Origin: Chrysaora quinquecirrha
Taxonomy: Eukaryota; Cnidaria; Scyphozoa; Semaeostomeae; Pelagiidae
Assembly (NCBI GenBank): GCA_014526335.1
Contig: JACTAT010000002.1
Location: forward strand, 168,523 to 232,522
Reading direction: 5' to 3'
DNA: 64,000 bases
A model generated the notes under the pieces. That model did no database searches. It was not told the origin of the DNA and worked only from the letters and a program-made list of their open reading frames with translations. Shown here piece after piece: positions 38,538-49,679 of this stretch (within the stretch, counting starts at the first letter, position 1; every line of letters starts with the position of its first letter). Made by a program: the position numbers and the translations under genes.

Positions 38538-39279
38538 TACACTTTCATTTTAATCCCAGGGGGGTACTCATTCACTTTCAATACGGGAGGTCCATGCCAC
38601 TGTTTCCTTGCAGACCCCCAAATATCGAGTTTAATGTTTTGGAGACCCCAAATATTGTTATCTATTTTTGGACACCTAAAAATGTTTTCTCGGGTTTAGC
38701 CATCAGTTTCGTGACAATTTACAATTTATAAGCTCTTGGCAGTTGGATGGGTCATTGTAATGAATCGCACCAAGTCGCAAGATTCTTCCTTCAGATTTGT
38801 GGACCCCTAATATTGAATTTTGTCCATGTTATAATTCACAGACCCCAAATATTGAATAAGCTTAAGATTTCGGACCCCAAATATTGGCATGGACCCCCCG
38901 TATTGAAGGTCAATGAGTACCCCCCTGGGATTTTAATAAGCAACTTGACTTTCGTCCAGCCCTCAAAGTTGCTTAAAATTTTAGACATTTCAGCCCTCAA
39001 AGTTGCTTAAACGTTGCTTAACATATTTTGTACCTACTAACCACCCCTGACTTCGCGGTCAAAATCGTCATCTGTTAGGCCTACAACATGACTTTTGGGA
39101 GACAGTAAGTTGAAAACGTTAGCTAAGGAACTTCAACATGCAAAACATAAGAACGAAGAACAATTTGCTAACACAAGAAAGAGAATAAGCTTGGTTGTTT
39201 GACTTCTTAGTTGCTTACAGTAATTCAATTGAGCCCTAAGGTTGCTTATTGACCGGTTGCTTATTAAAAAAAAAGTGTA
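38538..39279. mobile_element. MITE with TACACTTT..TTAATAAGCAAC ends, split by a nested element
   Basis: The left end (TACACTTTCATTTTAAT, 38538-38554) is separated from the rest (AAGCAACTTGAC..., from 38938) by the 38555-38929 insertion. The right end is GTTGCTTATTAAAAAAAAAGTGTA. A second full copy in the same orientation is at 40092-40475. Confidence 0.78.
38555..38929. mobile_element. hAT-type MITE with CCCAGGGGGGTACTCA ends, nested
   Basis: Inverted ends CCCAGGGGGGTACTCATT / AATGAGTACCCCCCTGGG and a perfect 8-bp target duplication ATTTTAAT, which is itself part of the host MITE end. Subterminal GACCCCAAATATTG repeats. Confidence 0.85.
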
Positions 39280-40091
39280 CCATTGCTTGAAATTCAAAGA
39301 GATTCTACCCAGATTATAATACTTAAAACTCTAGGAAAGCTAACAAGCTTACAGTGTTGACCTCTTTTTATTTATCTTACGAAAAAATGCATAGACAATA
39401 AAGCACGGAATCGTGAAAGGTCAGCGGTTGGTTAGCCAAACTGAAACGAGACTTCCTGACGAAAATACTAAAGATTGCGATACATATCTCTAGAGAAACG
39501 AAAATTGTCAACAAACCACAAAGATATTGGTAACTTAGCGTTTAATCAATTACATCATGGACGTGAGAGTTGTCATAGCAACACCATAGCTGAGGCGATA
39601 ACCGGGCGAATATTACCAAGAAACGAATCCGTCTATTGTCAATGTACTTCTAAAGGAATGAGCAAACTTTCGAGAGTTAACAGTAGGGGGGATTCAATTG
39701 CTCCTCCGTTGCGTGGTGCAACTGACGCAGTACGTCAAGGTTAGTCACTGGGCGAAAATAGACCATGACAAATACATTTTTATTTTTTTAATACGCAACG
39801 GATTATTTACTTGTCGAAACTGTTATTTTTCCCCATTAATAAGCAGTTCATTAGCAACTAGGGCTGAGGAAACATTTGTTAGCCATTTTAGTTCAGCTAG
39901 CGTTGTTTATCATATATGTATCATTCTAACTTTGTCAATTATAACTTTAACTTTAACGCGAATATGTAATGAGCATCGCTTTCAAGCATTTTGCACAATT
40001 TACATTTGACCAATAGAACGTATTATTTAAGCACTTTAACTTTATACCGAAATTTGACTTTCACGTGCAATAATAGCCATTCTTTGAGGGC

Positions 40092-40475
40092 TACACTTTT
40101 TTTTTAATAAGCAACTTGACTTTCGTCCAGCCCTCAAAGTTGCTTAAAATTTTAGACATTTCAGCCCTCAAACTTGCTTAAACGTTGCTTAACATTTTTT
40201 GTACCTACTAACCACCCCTGACTTCGCGGGTCAAAATCGTCATCTGTTAGGCCTACAACATGACTTTTGGGAGACAGTAAGTGGAAAAACGTTAGCTAAG
40301 GAACTTCAACATGCAAAACATAAGAACGTAGAACAACACAAGAAAGAGAATAAGCTTGGTTGTTTGACTTCTTAGTTGCTTAAAGTAATTCAATTGAGCT
40401 CTCAAGTTGCTTAATGTTAAGGTCAGTTCAGCCATAGTTGTTTATTGACCGGTTGCTTATTAAAAAAAAAGTGTA
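40092..40475. mobile_element. Second copy of the TACACTTT..AATAAGCAAC MITE
   Basis: Near-identical over about 340 bases to 38938-39279, with intact ends TACACTTTTTTTTTAATAAG and the inverted CTTATTAAAAAAAAAGTGTA. Confidence 0.8.
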
Positions 40476-41430
40476 AGATACTAGATCTAAGCAGCTTTGA
40501 AGGGTGTCGTGGGACAAGTTGCTTTCCCTATAGAAAAATGTACCTATCTTTTTAGCGATATAGTAGCATTTCACTGTTCGAAAACGCTACGAGATCTTTA
40601 ATTAAGCAACAATATTTTCAAGGGATTTTGGCATGAAAACAGGTAAATGCAAAACAATAGGTTTTTAGCCAGGGTGTAGGGGTTTCCAGTGAGTCTATTG
40701 CCTGATTTTGCAGAGACGCATGAAAAAGGCACAAACAACACATATTTCGGCGGTTTTCGAAAATCTAGGCCCCATCAGACAAAATGTGAATTTCCGCCGC
40801 TGGCTCTTCGTGCATGATCATCATCATGTTTCAGCAAAATAGTAATTGGACACAAGAAACTGACAGGGAACGATAAAGGCACTGGTTAAAATCTCTCATA
40901 CCCCTTTGGATAAACATGAAATATCGAGGTTGTTTACCTCCGAAAAGCCCCAAGAAATCACTTTTATCATGAAAAGCCAGAAATACTTGCGAGATTTAAT
41001 CAATCTTCCCATAAGCGTCATAAGCAGGCCCCTGGGCCTTGTTATATAGAGATCACCGACAAAAAGGCTAGGCCTACGCAAATATGTTTGGTTTTCGCAA
41101 AACATCTCTCGTAATTCTTTTAAGACGAATTTTGCAAGTGATCCGATCCAATTGCCCACTCGATTTACTATTAATCCCAGCTGGTGCGGTTGGTTGAAGT
41201 GCTCATGAGGAAACTTGCGCAACTTCGCAATATCAATCTCGGACATCGCTCGCTATTCCCGGCTATTCCGCTTGACAAAAAATTCCAATTGTGCGCATGA
41301 TAAAACTCTCGATAAAACTCACGGCAAATCGCAAACTAGACAATTTTGTATGATATTTCAAAGGAACTATTCTAAGTCTGTATGCCATGTTCTAAGGCGA
41401 AAATAGAAAAACTTGCAAGAACATTGTACT

Positions 41431-41564
41431 CGAGGGGCATTTCACTCTGCAAAAAGGCGTACGAGACTTCCATTAAAACAAAAGGACTTTCAAGGGACTT
41501 CCGAGAAAACAATAGGACTTCCAGCAAAGGTGTACGAGACTTTCAAGGAGTGAATTGCCCCTCG
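41431..41564. mobile_element. hAT-type MITE (CGAGGGGCA family), 134 bp
   Basis: Inverted ends CGAGGGGCATTTCACTC / GAGTGAATTGCCCCTCG and a perfect 8-bp target duplication ATTGTACT. Interior motifs (GTACGAGACTT, AAAACAAAAGGACTT) are shared with 37747-37872, 35200-35338 and 42470-42686. Confidence 0.88.
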
Positions 41565-42469
41565 ATTGTACTGATGACCAAATAGATAGGTACCCATAGA
41601 TGGCCTTGCCTTTTCGTCCCGAAAATTATTAAACACACAGCAGGCAAGTTCATTTTAGCTAGTCAGCTAGACCAATTGGTTACGACAGCTTTATTTGCTC
41701 AAGGCGATTTCAAGACTCGCAAAGATGCGCCTCGAGAAATCTAATTTTTGAATCGCAAGATTTTTGCGGAAGAAAAATGTCGCTGTGGGAAAAAAATCAT
41801 ATAGTTTTTTACCTTATATTAAAAAATTGGTCTTTACTTGATGATACTTGAGTGATAATCTTTCCAGTTGTGTAGAAGATGCTCCGTGATATCGTAAACT
41901 CTGATTGTTTGTTTATTTCAAGTTCTTGTTTACTCTTTCCTTGATGTTTTTTAGCCTGGACAGAGTCTGTAACCCATCCACCCTATTCTGAGTTTCAATT
42001 AGCATTCGTTTCAGCATTCGTTTCTCATAACCCTGAAAAGAGTTGAATCAAATGAAAAAGTAAGCCATTGAAATCGTACAAAAGCATTACATTTTTCAAA
42101 GTCCTTTGCTATTCGTCAATCTGAAAAACAAAGCAAGATTATTGTTTTAGCTTTACAGAGCTTGACTACGCTTCTTTGAAATGTAAGAAAGCATCTCTGC
42201 AAAGTAACCGCACAGCGGACTTTCAATAGAAACGCTTCAATGATCGTGCTCTTTTGACGCATCTCATTTCTATTCAGTTTCAATGTAATGTGTGCAAAAA
42301 GTCGTCATAATATCTTTTTGATACGAATCCGTACAAAGTAACAGAAGCAACAAAAAACCCGCAAGAAAAGAAAAATCAAAGGAACGTGGAAAAATAACAA
42401 AAATGCCACAAAAGTTAGTAGATATGAGATGACTGCGCGGAGGTGCGCGACCCGAGGGGTTGTCTTATC

Positions 42470-42686
42470 CGAGGGGCGATTCACTCCTTGAAATCTCCTA
42501 CACCTTTGCTAGAAAACCTATTATTTTCACAGAAATCCCTTGGAAATCCTTTTGTTTTCATGAAAATCTCGTACACTCTCAGCTGGAATCTCTATTGTTT
42601 TGGTCGGTTTTGGTAGGGAATCTTGTAAGAATCCTTTCCTTTCAATAGGAACCCGCACTCCTTTTCGACGTGTGAAATTCCCCTTC
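42470..42686. mobile_element. hAT-type MITE (CGAGGGGCA family), longer diverged copy
   Basis: Left end CGAGGGGCGATTCACTCC, interior TCCTTTTGTTTTCATGAAA and CTCGTACACT, and a GTGTGAAATTCCCC right end. Confidence 0.6.
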
Positions 42687-43669
42687 AGTGTTTCTTTTCT
42701 TTGAAAACCCTCGAAACGAAAAATGATTGTGAAAATCTGACCTCTATTGGTCACTTCTGACGCGAATGAATCACAGTGGTCAATAAAATAAGACGGTTCA
42801 GGGGTACGGCAAAAAGCACCCCACCCCTCACACTTCTTCGGTGTGATGTGTCGCTATCAATGGTGGCTACCACGTCCACGTCATCAGTAGCCATGGTGTC
42901 ACGCAAGACTTTATCGTTCCTTGTCTACGTAGTTTACCTAATCATCACAACATATTTGGCGGGAACTTTGGCCCTGTCCAGACGTCAACGGATATCTTTG
43001 AAACGCAAAATCGTTTATCAATCACTTTTCTATGAAATCTTCCACACAATGTGCGCTTCAAAGACATCTCTATCCACACCACTGATCTTCATGGAAACGG
43101 TAAAATCATGGGAAAATACCTGGTAACAATCGATTGCTCTCTTGGTGGAATGATATGATCAGAAAAACGAAAAAATTGGCGCAAAAATTTTTTTCATGTC
43201 AGTCACTGGAAAATTAAACAAGGTTAGAAAATCCACAATAGTAAAGAAAAGTAAAGTAAAGTAGGGGCCAGGTATCCATTTCGGAACAGTCACTCACAGC
43301 ACCTGTCTGTGGGTAACACCGGCAAGAATTAGCATGGGTAATCCAAGAATTTCTCGATGTCCCTGCTAATTTTGATTAACGTTTTCGCGTCATTTTTTTC
43401 CATGCAACATTTTTTTGTTGTACATTGATGTTGTACAATGATGTTCTTAATTTCTTTACTGCGTTAGGTGTGAAGAGTCAATAAAATTGTCCAAAAACGC
43501 GAAGGATAGTAAAGGCTAAAAAACCAAAAGTAAGAGGCCAGAAACAAGGTCACTTATTCGTACGTTTGCACTGATGATGAAGTAAAGCTGTTTTGAAGAT
43601 TAAATACAGCGCTCCTTAGCTCCATGCTCCAAGCAGCCAAACTTGATTATCACCCCGGGTAATGTATGT

Positions 43670-43860
43670 GCAGTACAGTTGAGGGTGTGCAGTACAGTGG
43701 AGGATACTCAGTACAGTGGAGGGATATCATCAGTACGATGGATATCCCTCCACTGTACCGATGATATCCCTCCACTGTACTGATGATATCCCTCCGCTGT
43801 ACTGATGATATCCCTCCGCTGTACTAAATGTCCTCCACTGTACTGATGATATCGCTCAGC
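43670..43860. repeat. Minisatellite CCTCCACTGTACTGATGATATCC, with an inverted part
   Basis: GTGCAGTACAGTGGAGGATA units (plus) turn at about 43740 into GATATCCCTCCACTGTAC units, so the array is a palindrome. Related to 37440-38010 and 54100-54570. Confidence 0.85.
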
Positions 43861-44829
43861 CAGGGATATATTTTCGAACAGAATGTTCTGCGACCTTAGA
43901 AAAAACGGTCGCAGAACAGAACATTGCTTTGATTGAACTTTTCGCGACATGTTTTGCTTGTCGCCAGTAATGTGGCAGCGTGTACCCAGTCTTTTTGAAT
44001 TTGCGAGGCCTTTTTTCGCGCCTTTTCCTGAAAATTTTCTAGGACCCATTCTTCTGATCATGAAAGTTGATTGTCGCAGAACTTCTGTCGCAGCATTTTT
44101 ATCGCAGCGTGTAGCAATCTCAGGATTTCTCAGAACAGGACATTTTCACGTGTGTCGCGTCCCCAGAACAAGTGAAAAGTTGCATGTGTAGCCGCGGCTA
44201 GTTGAATACATAAAGTTACCGTTTCAGTGCGTTTCAGCATACCCCGTACAAAAAAGTCAAGTACCCGCCGAGCACTAACCACAAGTCTTTTAAACGGTAC
44301 TGGCTTTATCAACCTTAATCTTGATCTAGTAACTCGAACAATACGTTGATAGTATTAGATGTCTAGATATTCACCTAGCCTAAGCATTAGAATTTTAAGC
44401 TGATATTTCCTTATACGCTATACGCCGTACTTGAGTTATGATCCGAAGTTAGACTTACTACTTGAGTCACAGTTATCGCTATTGAGTCTATGCTAGACGC
44501 TCAAACTACTCTGAACAAACTGTTGTTGCTGCTGCTGCTGTTTGTTTGCGAAGAGTCGGACTCATGCAAATCTTTAGACTCACGACCATAGTCTCTAGTT
44601 TACGCTCCCCTTATTTTGATTTGTCACTCCATTTGTCACACTGAACGATTGCAGAAAACAACAACAACAACATCGAGCGAAGAAGTGGGCTTATGTAGTG
44701 AGTCTGGCAAATCTTATCCGTGTCGTATTTTCTCGACTAGAGGCCGCCCTCGAATTGAAGTCGCGCAAATCTGAGAAAAGAATAGCGAGGATCGTTTTCA
44801 AATCATTGACAAAGAGAGATCTTTGTTCC

Positions 44830-45190
44830 ATTTAAGAAGTTTTTGAGTCTGTCCACATCAAAACCAAAAGGCCGGTTCTGTGCAGACAGAAAGAGTTCGT
44901 TTTCTCACTTTGACTCTTTATTTAATTCTATTGATCTTCCCGTTGTATCCCGCAAGCTGATTGTTGTTTAAAACACAATGCTGATTCGGCTTCATTTTCT
45001 GATTGGTGCCTTTCGATCCGCGTCTGGGTATAAATTTCGCCTTAAATGATTGTTTCGGTTTGTTTCCGACCTCTGAAGTTTATACTCTGCGGAGTGTCAG
45101 AGCAAAAAAGCGTTTGAGTAGCCATCTTCAGAGATGTTGCCGCTGTTTCTCGAAATTCTAAAAAACATCTAATATTCTTGCAGAAGACAG
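44830..45190. repeat. Second copy of the 2310-2690 repeat
   Basis: Collinear with 2310-2690 over about 350 bases with moderate divergence. Immediately followed by the SINE at 45231. Confidence 0.6.
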
Positions 45191-45230
45191 TGCATTTTTG
45201 TGCGTTTAGTTTGAAAAATTCCCCCAAAAT

Positions 45231-45408
45231 GTAGGTGAAGGTGAAGGTGAAATGGTGTTTTAGCGCCAGTCGCTAGGATCTCAGTAGTAGGTTAACTAAT
45301 CGAGACCTCGACGCTGGCTGTGACGCTACCGTGACTGGGCTCGAACCCTGACATCACTGAGCTTCTGACACCACGAGTCAGCTGAATTACACCACGACGC
45401 CACAGCAC
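45231..45408 (-). mobile_element. tRNA-derived SINE, same family
   Basis: On minus: TGTGGCGTCGTGGTGTAATTC, then GGGTTCGAGCC, and the conserved GGCGCTAAAACACCATTTCA tail with GGTGAA-type repeats at the end. Confidence 0.7.
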
Positions 45409-46130
45409 CTTCTAAATGTCTTCACTAATTGAAAATAGCATCCGCCCTCGAATAAAATCGGCAAAAAAAACTTGACGAGAAAAATAGAAGCTGGCGTTTG
45501 CATTCGAGAAAATACAAGAAGCAGCCTGGGATAATAATGTCAGGAATCTTGATCGTCAGTGTGATTTTATTGCTCTCTGAATTCTTGATTTCGCCTTTTT
45601 ATGCAAGAAAAAGAGCTCCCGCGGAGTGGTTGCTCGCTTTCGGATATAGCTATAAAACCAAGCTATGTCGACCTACGATACCATAGAACCAACGCCAGCT
45701 AGTTGTTACTGTTAACTTATGTCGACATGTCAAGAACACAACCAGAGTTCAGAAAAGTGTTTAACCTTCCTCCAGATAGAAATACCCCTAGCTTGAAACT
45801 TTTCCCACTTGATAATGAAAAACGAGCATGTCTTGGGTGTGGCATAACATTCTCTTTAGTTCTAATTGACCATGCTCTGGTCAATGACGGTGTAGCCCAA
45901 CAATTTGTCAGAACCTATAGGATACTGCAGTTGATCGCGTTTGGAAGAGTTCTAATGTCCATTGCAGCTTGTGGGAATCAGTTGTTAGAAACTAATCACA
46001 GAAGTAGAGCATGCCTATTTTTGTCATGCACCCCGGGGGGAGGTACATGACTTATGAATGGACGGGGAACTGCCGCCCAGATTTCAGAAACCCACCCACT
46101 TATAACATGTTTAGAGAATTTCAGGACCAA
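45409..46130 (+). other. Unrecognised frame at 45703-46050 in a gene-poor stretch
   Basis: An open frame of 115 codons (MLLLTYVDMSRTQPEFRK..) contains FNLPPDRNTPSLKLFP and a CLGCG motif. It has no recognisable domain and ends in a CCCCGGGGGGAGGTAC stretch like the CCCAGGGGGGTACTC MITE ends. Could be a chance frame or a fragment of a transposon protein. Confidence 0.2.
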
Positions 46131-46912
46131 AATCTGGTTGTTTAGCTGGCCGAGCGATATAGCCGATAAACAACTGGTTGTTTAGCTGGCCAAAATACAA
46201 GACAAGAAATGACGATGAGAGAGATACCAATATTTCCAGAGCTGTATCGATTCCAATCTTCATAAACGTTAAAGTACTAGGTTAAATAAACGACAAACAA
46301 CGTGTTGAATGCCACCTTTCTCAAGTGCAGCACAAACAGTTAAACAACACTCAGGCTCCCATGTCCTGAAAAACGATGACTAACTACATTAGTCACAAAA
46401 TGCACAATAAACAGCAACAGCACCTCGGCAAGATCTTTCTCAAGTACCTTGCCTCGGTCTACTTAACCTAGACTCCTCAGTCCTTTCTGCTACATCTTGT
46501 CTGTTTGAATCCACACTCCGAGCTCTCTAAACTCTCTCTCTCTCTTTCTCTCTAAATTACAGTTAAAATACAGGCTAAATATATACGGATAAATTACTGA
46601 CTAAGCATGACAGAACAATCTAGAAAAGTTATAAACAAATATGCAATGTTACCTAAAATACAAGGAAGTAATGATGACAGTGCATTAACGAAGTAAAACA
46701 AGTAATACGTGATAACAATGGGAACAATAGAACGGAATGCTGACTAACTATGCATGACGCAACTAAGATACCTAGAAAATGCGATTACGTAATGTGCTAA
46801 ATACACAGTAAATCTAACAAAAACCTAGAGATAATTCTAGAAAATACGAGAAATATGGAAATAGAAATACATTTTACAGAAACATATAGTCCTAAAAAGT
46901 AGCTGTATTACA
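46131..46912 (-). repeat. 3' LTR
   Basis: Differs from the other LTR by a short internal duplication near 46170-46190 (tggttgtttagctggcc repeated), a few substitutions and loss of the terminal TGT. The differences could date the insertion. Confidence 0.85.
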
Positions 46913-46925
46913 TACCTCCCCATCA
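46913..46925 (-). other. Polypurine tract
   Basis: On minus a GATGGGGAGGTA purine-rich tract directly abuts the 3' LTR, as required for plus-strand priming. Confidence 0.7.
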
Positions 46926-47325
46926 AAAAAAAAGAATCGTCCTCGATTCTAAGGTATACAAATAAGCATATAATAAAACTACAGTAAACGACAATCCGGT
47001 AAATAATCATTTAAGAGTCCAATACGACGATTTCTTAAATTTTACGACAGGTCCAGTTAAATAAAGCTCAAGCATCTTACCAAAAAAAAGAACATTGATA
47101 CATCATGATGAATTCAGCAAGGTTTTCAGGGTGTTCGAAATCTTTAATCACAAAATGACAAGTTATCGTCGCCTTCCTATTCAGAATCCATGCTCTCTTG
47201 CAAAAACGTAAACAAATAAGCAGCATATGAAGGGTGTTCGTTGTCTTAAAGCATTGCCAAGATATACGTCGCCTTCGCATACAAATCTGATCGAATTTCA
47301 ATGTCAGAGCAGTGTAAAATGTACT

Positions 47326-47457
47326 TTACCATCTAACTTGCTTGAGTAATCGTCCTTCTGTATCTTTGTAAAACTTGATTTCATCAGTGGCGTTTCTTTG
47401 GGATCGTGACCTGTTTCCAGTGCCATAAGCCATAATGTAAAATTCTGTGTCTTTCAT
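47326..47457 (-). CDS. Small ORF at the position of a gag start inside the LTR element
   Basis: A 43-codon open frame (MKDTEFYIMAYGTGNRSRSQ...) begins about 30 bases after the primer site and ends at TAA. It could be the remnant of a gag N-terminus. There is no recognisable domain and it may be chance. Confidence 0.25.
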   Translation of the reverse strand: MKDTEFYIMAYGTGNRSRSQRNATDEIKFYKDTEGRLLKQVRW

Positions 47458-47484
47458 ACCTCAGCTATCCATATATGGCTTTTA

Positions 47485-47502
47485 ATCCCGCTCCTGTCAC
47501 CA
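47485..47502 (-). other. Primer-binding site (tRNA-Leu-like)
   Basis: On minus it reads TGGTGACAGGAGCGGGAT, two bases after the 5' LTR. The plus strand (ATCCCGCTCCTGTCACCA) matches the usual 3' end of animal tRNA-Leu including CCA. Confidence 0.75.
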
Positions 47503-47504
47503 AA

Positions 47505-48287
47505 TGTAATCTGGTTGTTTAGCTGGCCGAGCGGTATAGCCGATAAACAACACCAAAATACAAGACAAGAAATGACGATGAGAGAGATACCAATATTTCC
47601 AGAGCTGTTTCGATTCCAATGTTCATAAACATCAAAGTACTAGGTTAAATAAACGACAGACCGGACAGAACAACATGTTAAATGCCACCTTTCTCAAGTG
47701 CAGCACAAACAGTTAAACAACACTCAGGCTCCCATGTCCTGAAAAACGATGACTAACTACATTAGTCACAAAATACACAATAAACAGCAACAGCACCTCG
47801 GCAAGATCTTTCTCAAGTACCTTGCCTCGGTCTACTTAACCTAGACTCCTCAGTCCTTTCAGCTACATCTTGTCTGTTTGAATCCACACTCCGAGCTCTC
47901 TCTACTCTCTCTCTCTCTGATCTCTCTGAATTACAGTTAAAATACAAGCTAAATATATACGGATAAATTACTGACTAAGCATGACAGAACAATCTAGAAA
48001 AGTTACAAACAAATATGCAATGTTACCTAAAATACAAGGAAGTAATGATGACAGTGCATTAACGAAGTAAAACAAGTAATACGTGATAACAATGGGAACA
48101 ATAGAACGGAATGCTGACTAACTATGCATGACGCAACTAAGATACCTAGAAAATGCGATTACGTAATGATCTAAATACACAGTAAATCTAACAAAAAACC
48201 TAGAGATAATTCTAGAAAATACGAGAAATATGGAAATAGAAATACATTTTACAGAAACATATAGTCCTAAAAAGTAGCTGTATTACA
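47505..48287 (-). repeat. 5' LTR
   Basis: Intact ends, TGTAAT...ATTACA on plus. It contains a CT-rich tract near 47900-47930. Confidence 0.85.
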
Positions 48288-49679
48288 AGGGCAGCCTCTG
48301 AGGGGGCTTGACTTGTACTTAAGGGGAAAGAGGTGGTGCCAATTTTTTTCAGCATTACAGAAACTGGCTTCTCTGAGAAAAAGCCTTCTTGTATACAGTT
48401 TTGCAATTTTTCAAGCAATTTGCATAACAGATTTATAATTCAAGCTTGAAATCGGTTCCATCTACTTACTACTGGCTCCATGCTCCATGCAGTGGGCTTA
48501 TGCCATGATCCATACCAGCCAGTTCTGTATTTTCTTTCTCTACACCAACATTCTGATTGAGGTAATCCTAGTCTAGACATGCTGCCTGATACTGATACAG
48601 ACATCTTGCACTGCACTGGTGTGAGATCTCTAGAATATAAACAAGACAAATACAATAATTCAGATAGGGTGCTTTCTTGGTGATTTGCTGAATCCTCAAT
48701 TTGTCAAATTTCAGATCTAATCAACTTTCAATCTACAGTACACCCATAATTATCATTTCTTTTTTCTTAAACGAAAGCTATATTGATCTAAGCATTAGGA
48801 AACAATAAGAACAGGAGTTAAAACTCTGATTGTGTTTTTCTTTAAGATAAGATGTCAAGTGACCCTGACTAGTGACAGCGAACAGCCTGAATTTTTCTAA
48901 AACACACCTGGCAATGAGTACTTGTAAGGTGTAGTTTGATTGGAATTCTTCTCTGGCATCAACAGGAACGTAGGAGTGACAATCATGAATTTTGAGTCAC
49001 TCAGGGTACGGTCGGTCGTGGTCATAAATAAATTAGGTATAGATCTAGACCATAAATTATTCTAGTACCTTTCATTGTCCTCTAAAGCTATCTTTATCTA
49101 GTCTTACTGATAACGGCAACTGTACTGTATTATGCCTGATTTTCAGCCACCTAACTGTTTCACTTGTTTTTGCTCCCCATTGAACTGTTCTTGCTGCCAG
49201 AATAGGCCTATAGCTTAAAGTACATACTTAGGCCCAGCCCAGACGCTTGGGACAGACGGCCAACAGACCAACGTCTATCTGTTGGCAACGTCCAGTTCAA
49301 CCATGCAGAAGAAATAGCAGACTGATTTCTGTTATTTCCAGAAGAAAACAGAAGAGCCTTTGCAACATTAAACTTTTGCTGGGACCACTTACCGTCTCTT
49401 TCTTTTGAAAAATGACACAAGAAGACAGTGCTGCTAGTTCATCAACCAAGAAGCTGTGAAAAAGTCAAGTCAACTTGCTGACGAGACCACGTGAGCTGTT
49501 TTCTGACGTATTTCGAATTTCGTTTCCCTTTCCCGCCAGTGTCACTCTTTCCCAGTCTCCCGACCCGACCAAAGGTACAGTATCTTAGCCTACAGTATCT
49601 CCTTTTGGGCTCATTGCTGTTTTGCATTATTGTTTATGCACTATGCACCAGGTACAAAATTTCGCAAGTAAAATTTATC
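48288..49679. other. Gene-free stretch
   Basis: No recognisable domain in either strand; short frames only (48440-48655 minus, 49208-49420 minus, 49442-49627 minus). No repeat structure was identified. Confidence 0.4.

Larger units (their letters stand above)
41565..44829. other. Gene-free stretch
   Basis: Apart from the MITE at 42470-42686 and the palindromic minisatellite at 43670-43860, I see only short unrecognised frames. A GAACAGAATGTTCTGC..GCAGAACAGAAC hairpin lies at about 43874-43923. Confidence 0.5.
46131..48287 (-). mobile_element. Non-autonomous LTR retrotransposon (Ty3/gypsy-like ends)
   Basis: Two near-identical direct repeats of about 783 bases flank only about 590 bases of internal DNA. 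The right LTR starts TGTAAT and ends ATTACA. Read on the minus strand, the 5' LTR (47505-48287) is followed by TGGTGACAGGAGCGGGAT, which complements a tRNA-Leu type 3' end. The 3' LTR (46131-46912) is preceded by a purine tract, GATGGGGAGGTA, with CGAGGACGATTC upstream, as in many gypsy elements. No reverse transcriptase or integrase is present, so it is mobilised in trans or is a deletion derivative. The left end lacks the terminal TGT and no clear target duplication is seen. Confidence 0.85.

Noticed and set aside
45300..45350. Genuine tRNA gene suggested by GGGTTCGAGCC
   Set aside because: No cloverleaf can be drawn around it. The block is part of the repeated SINE.
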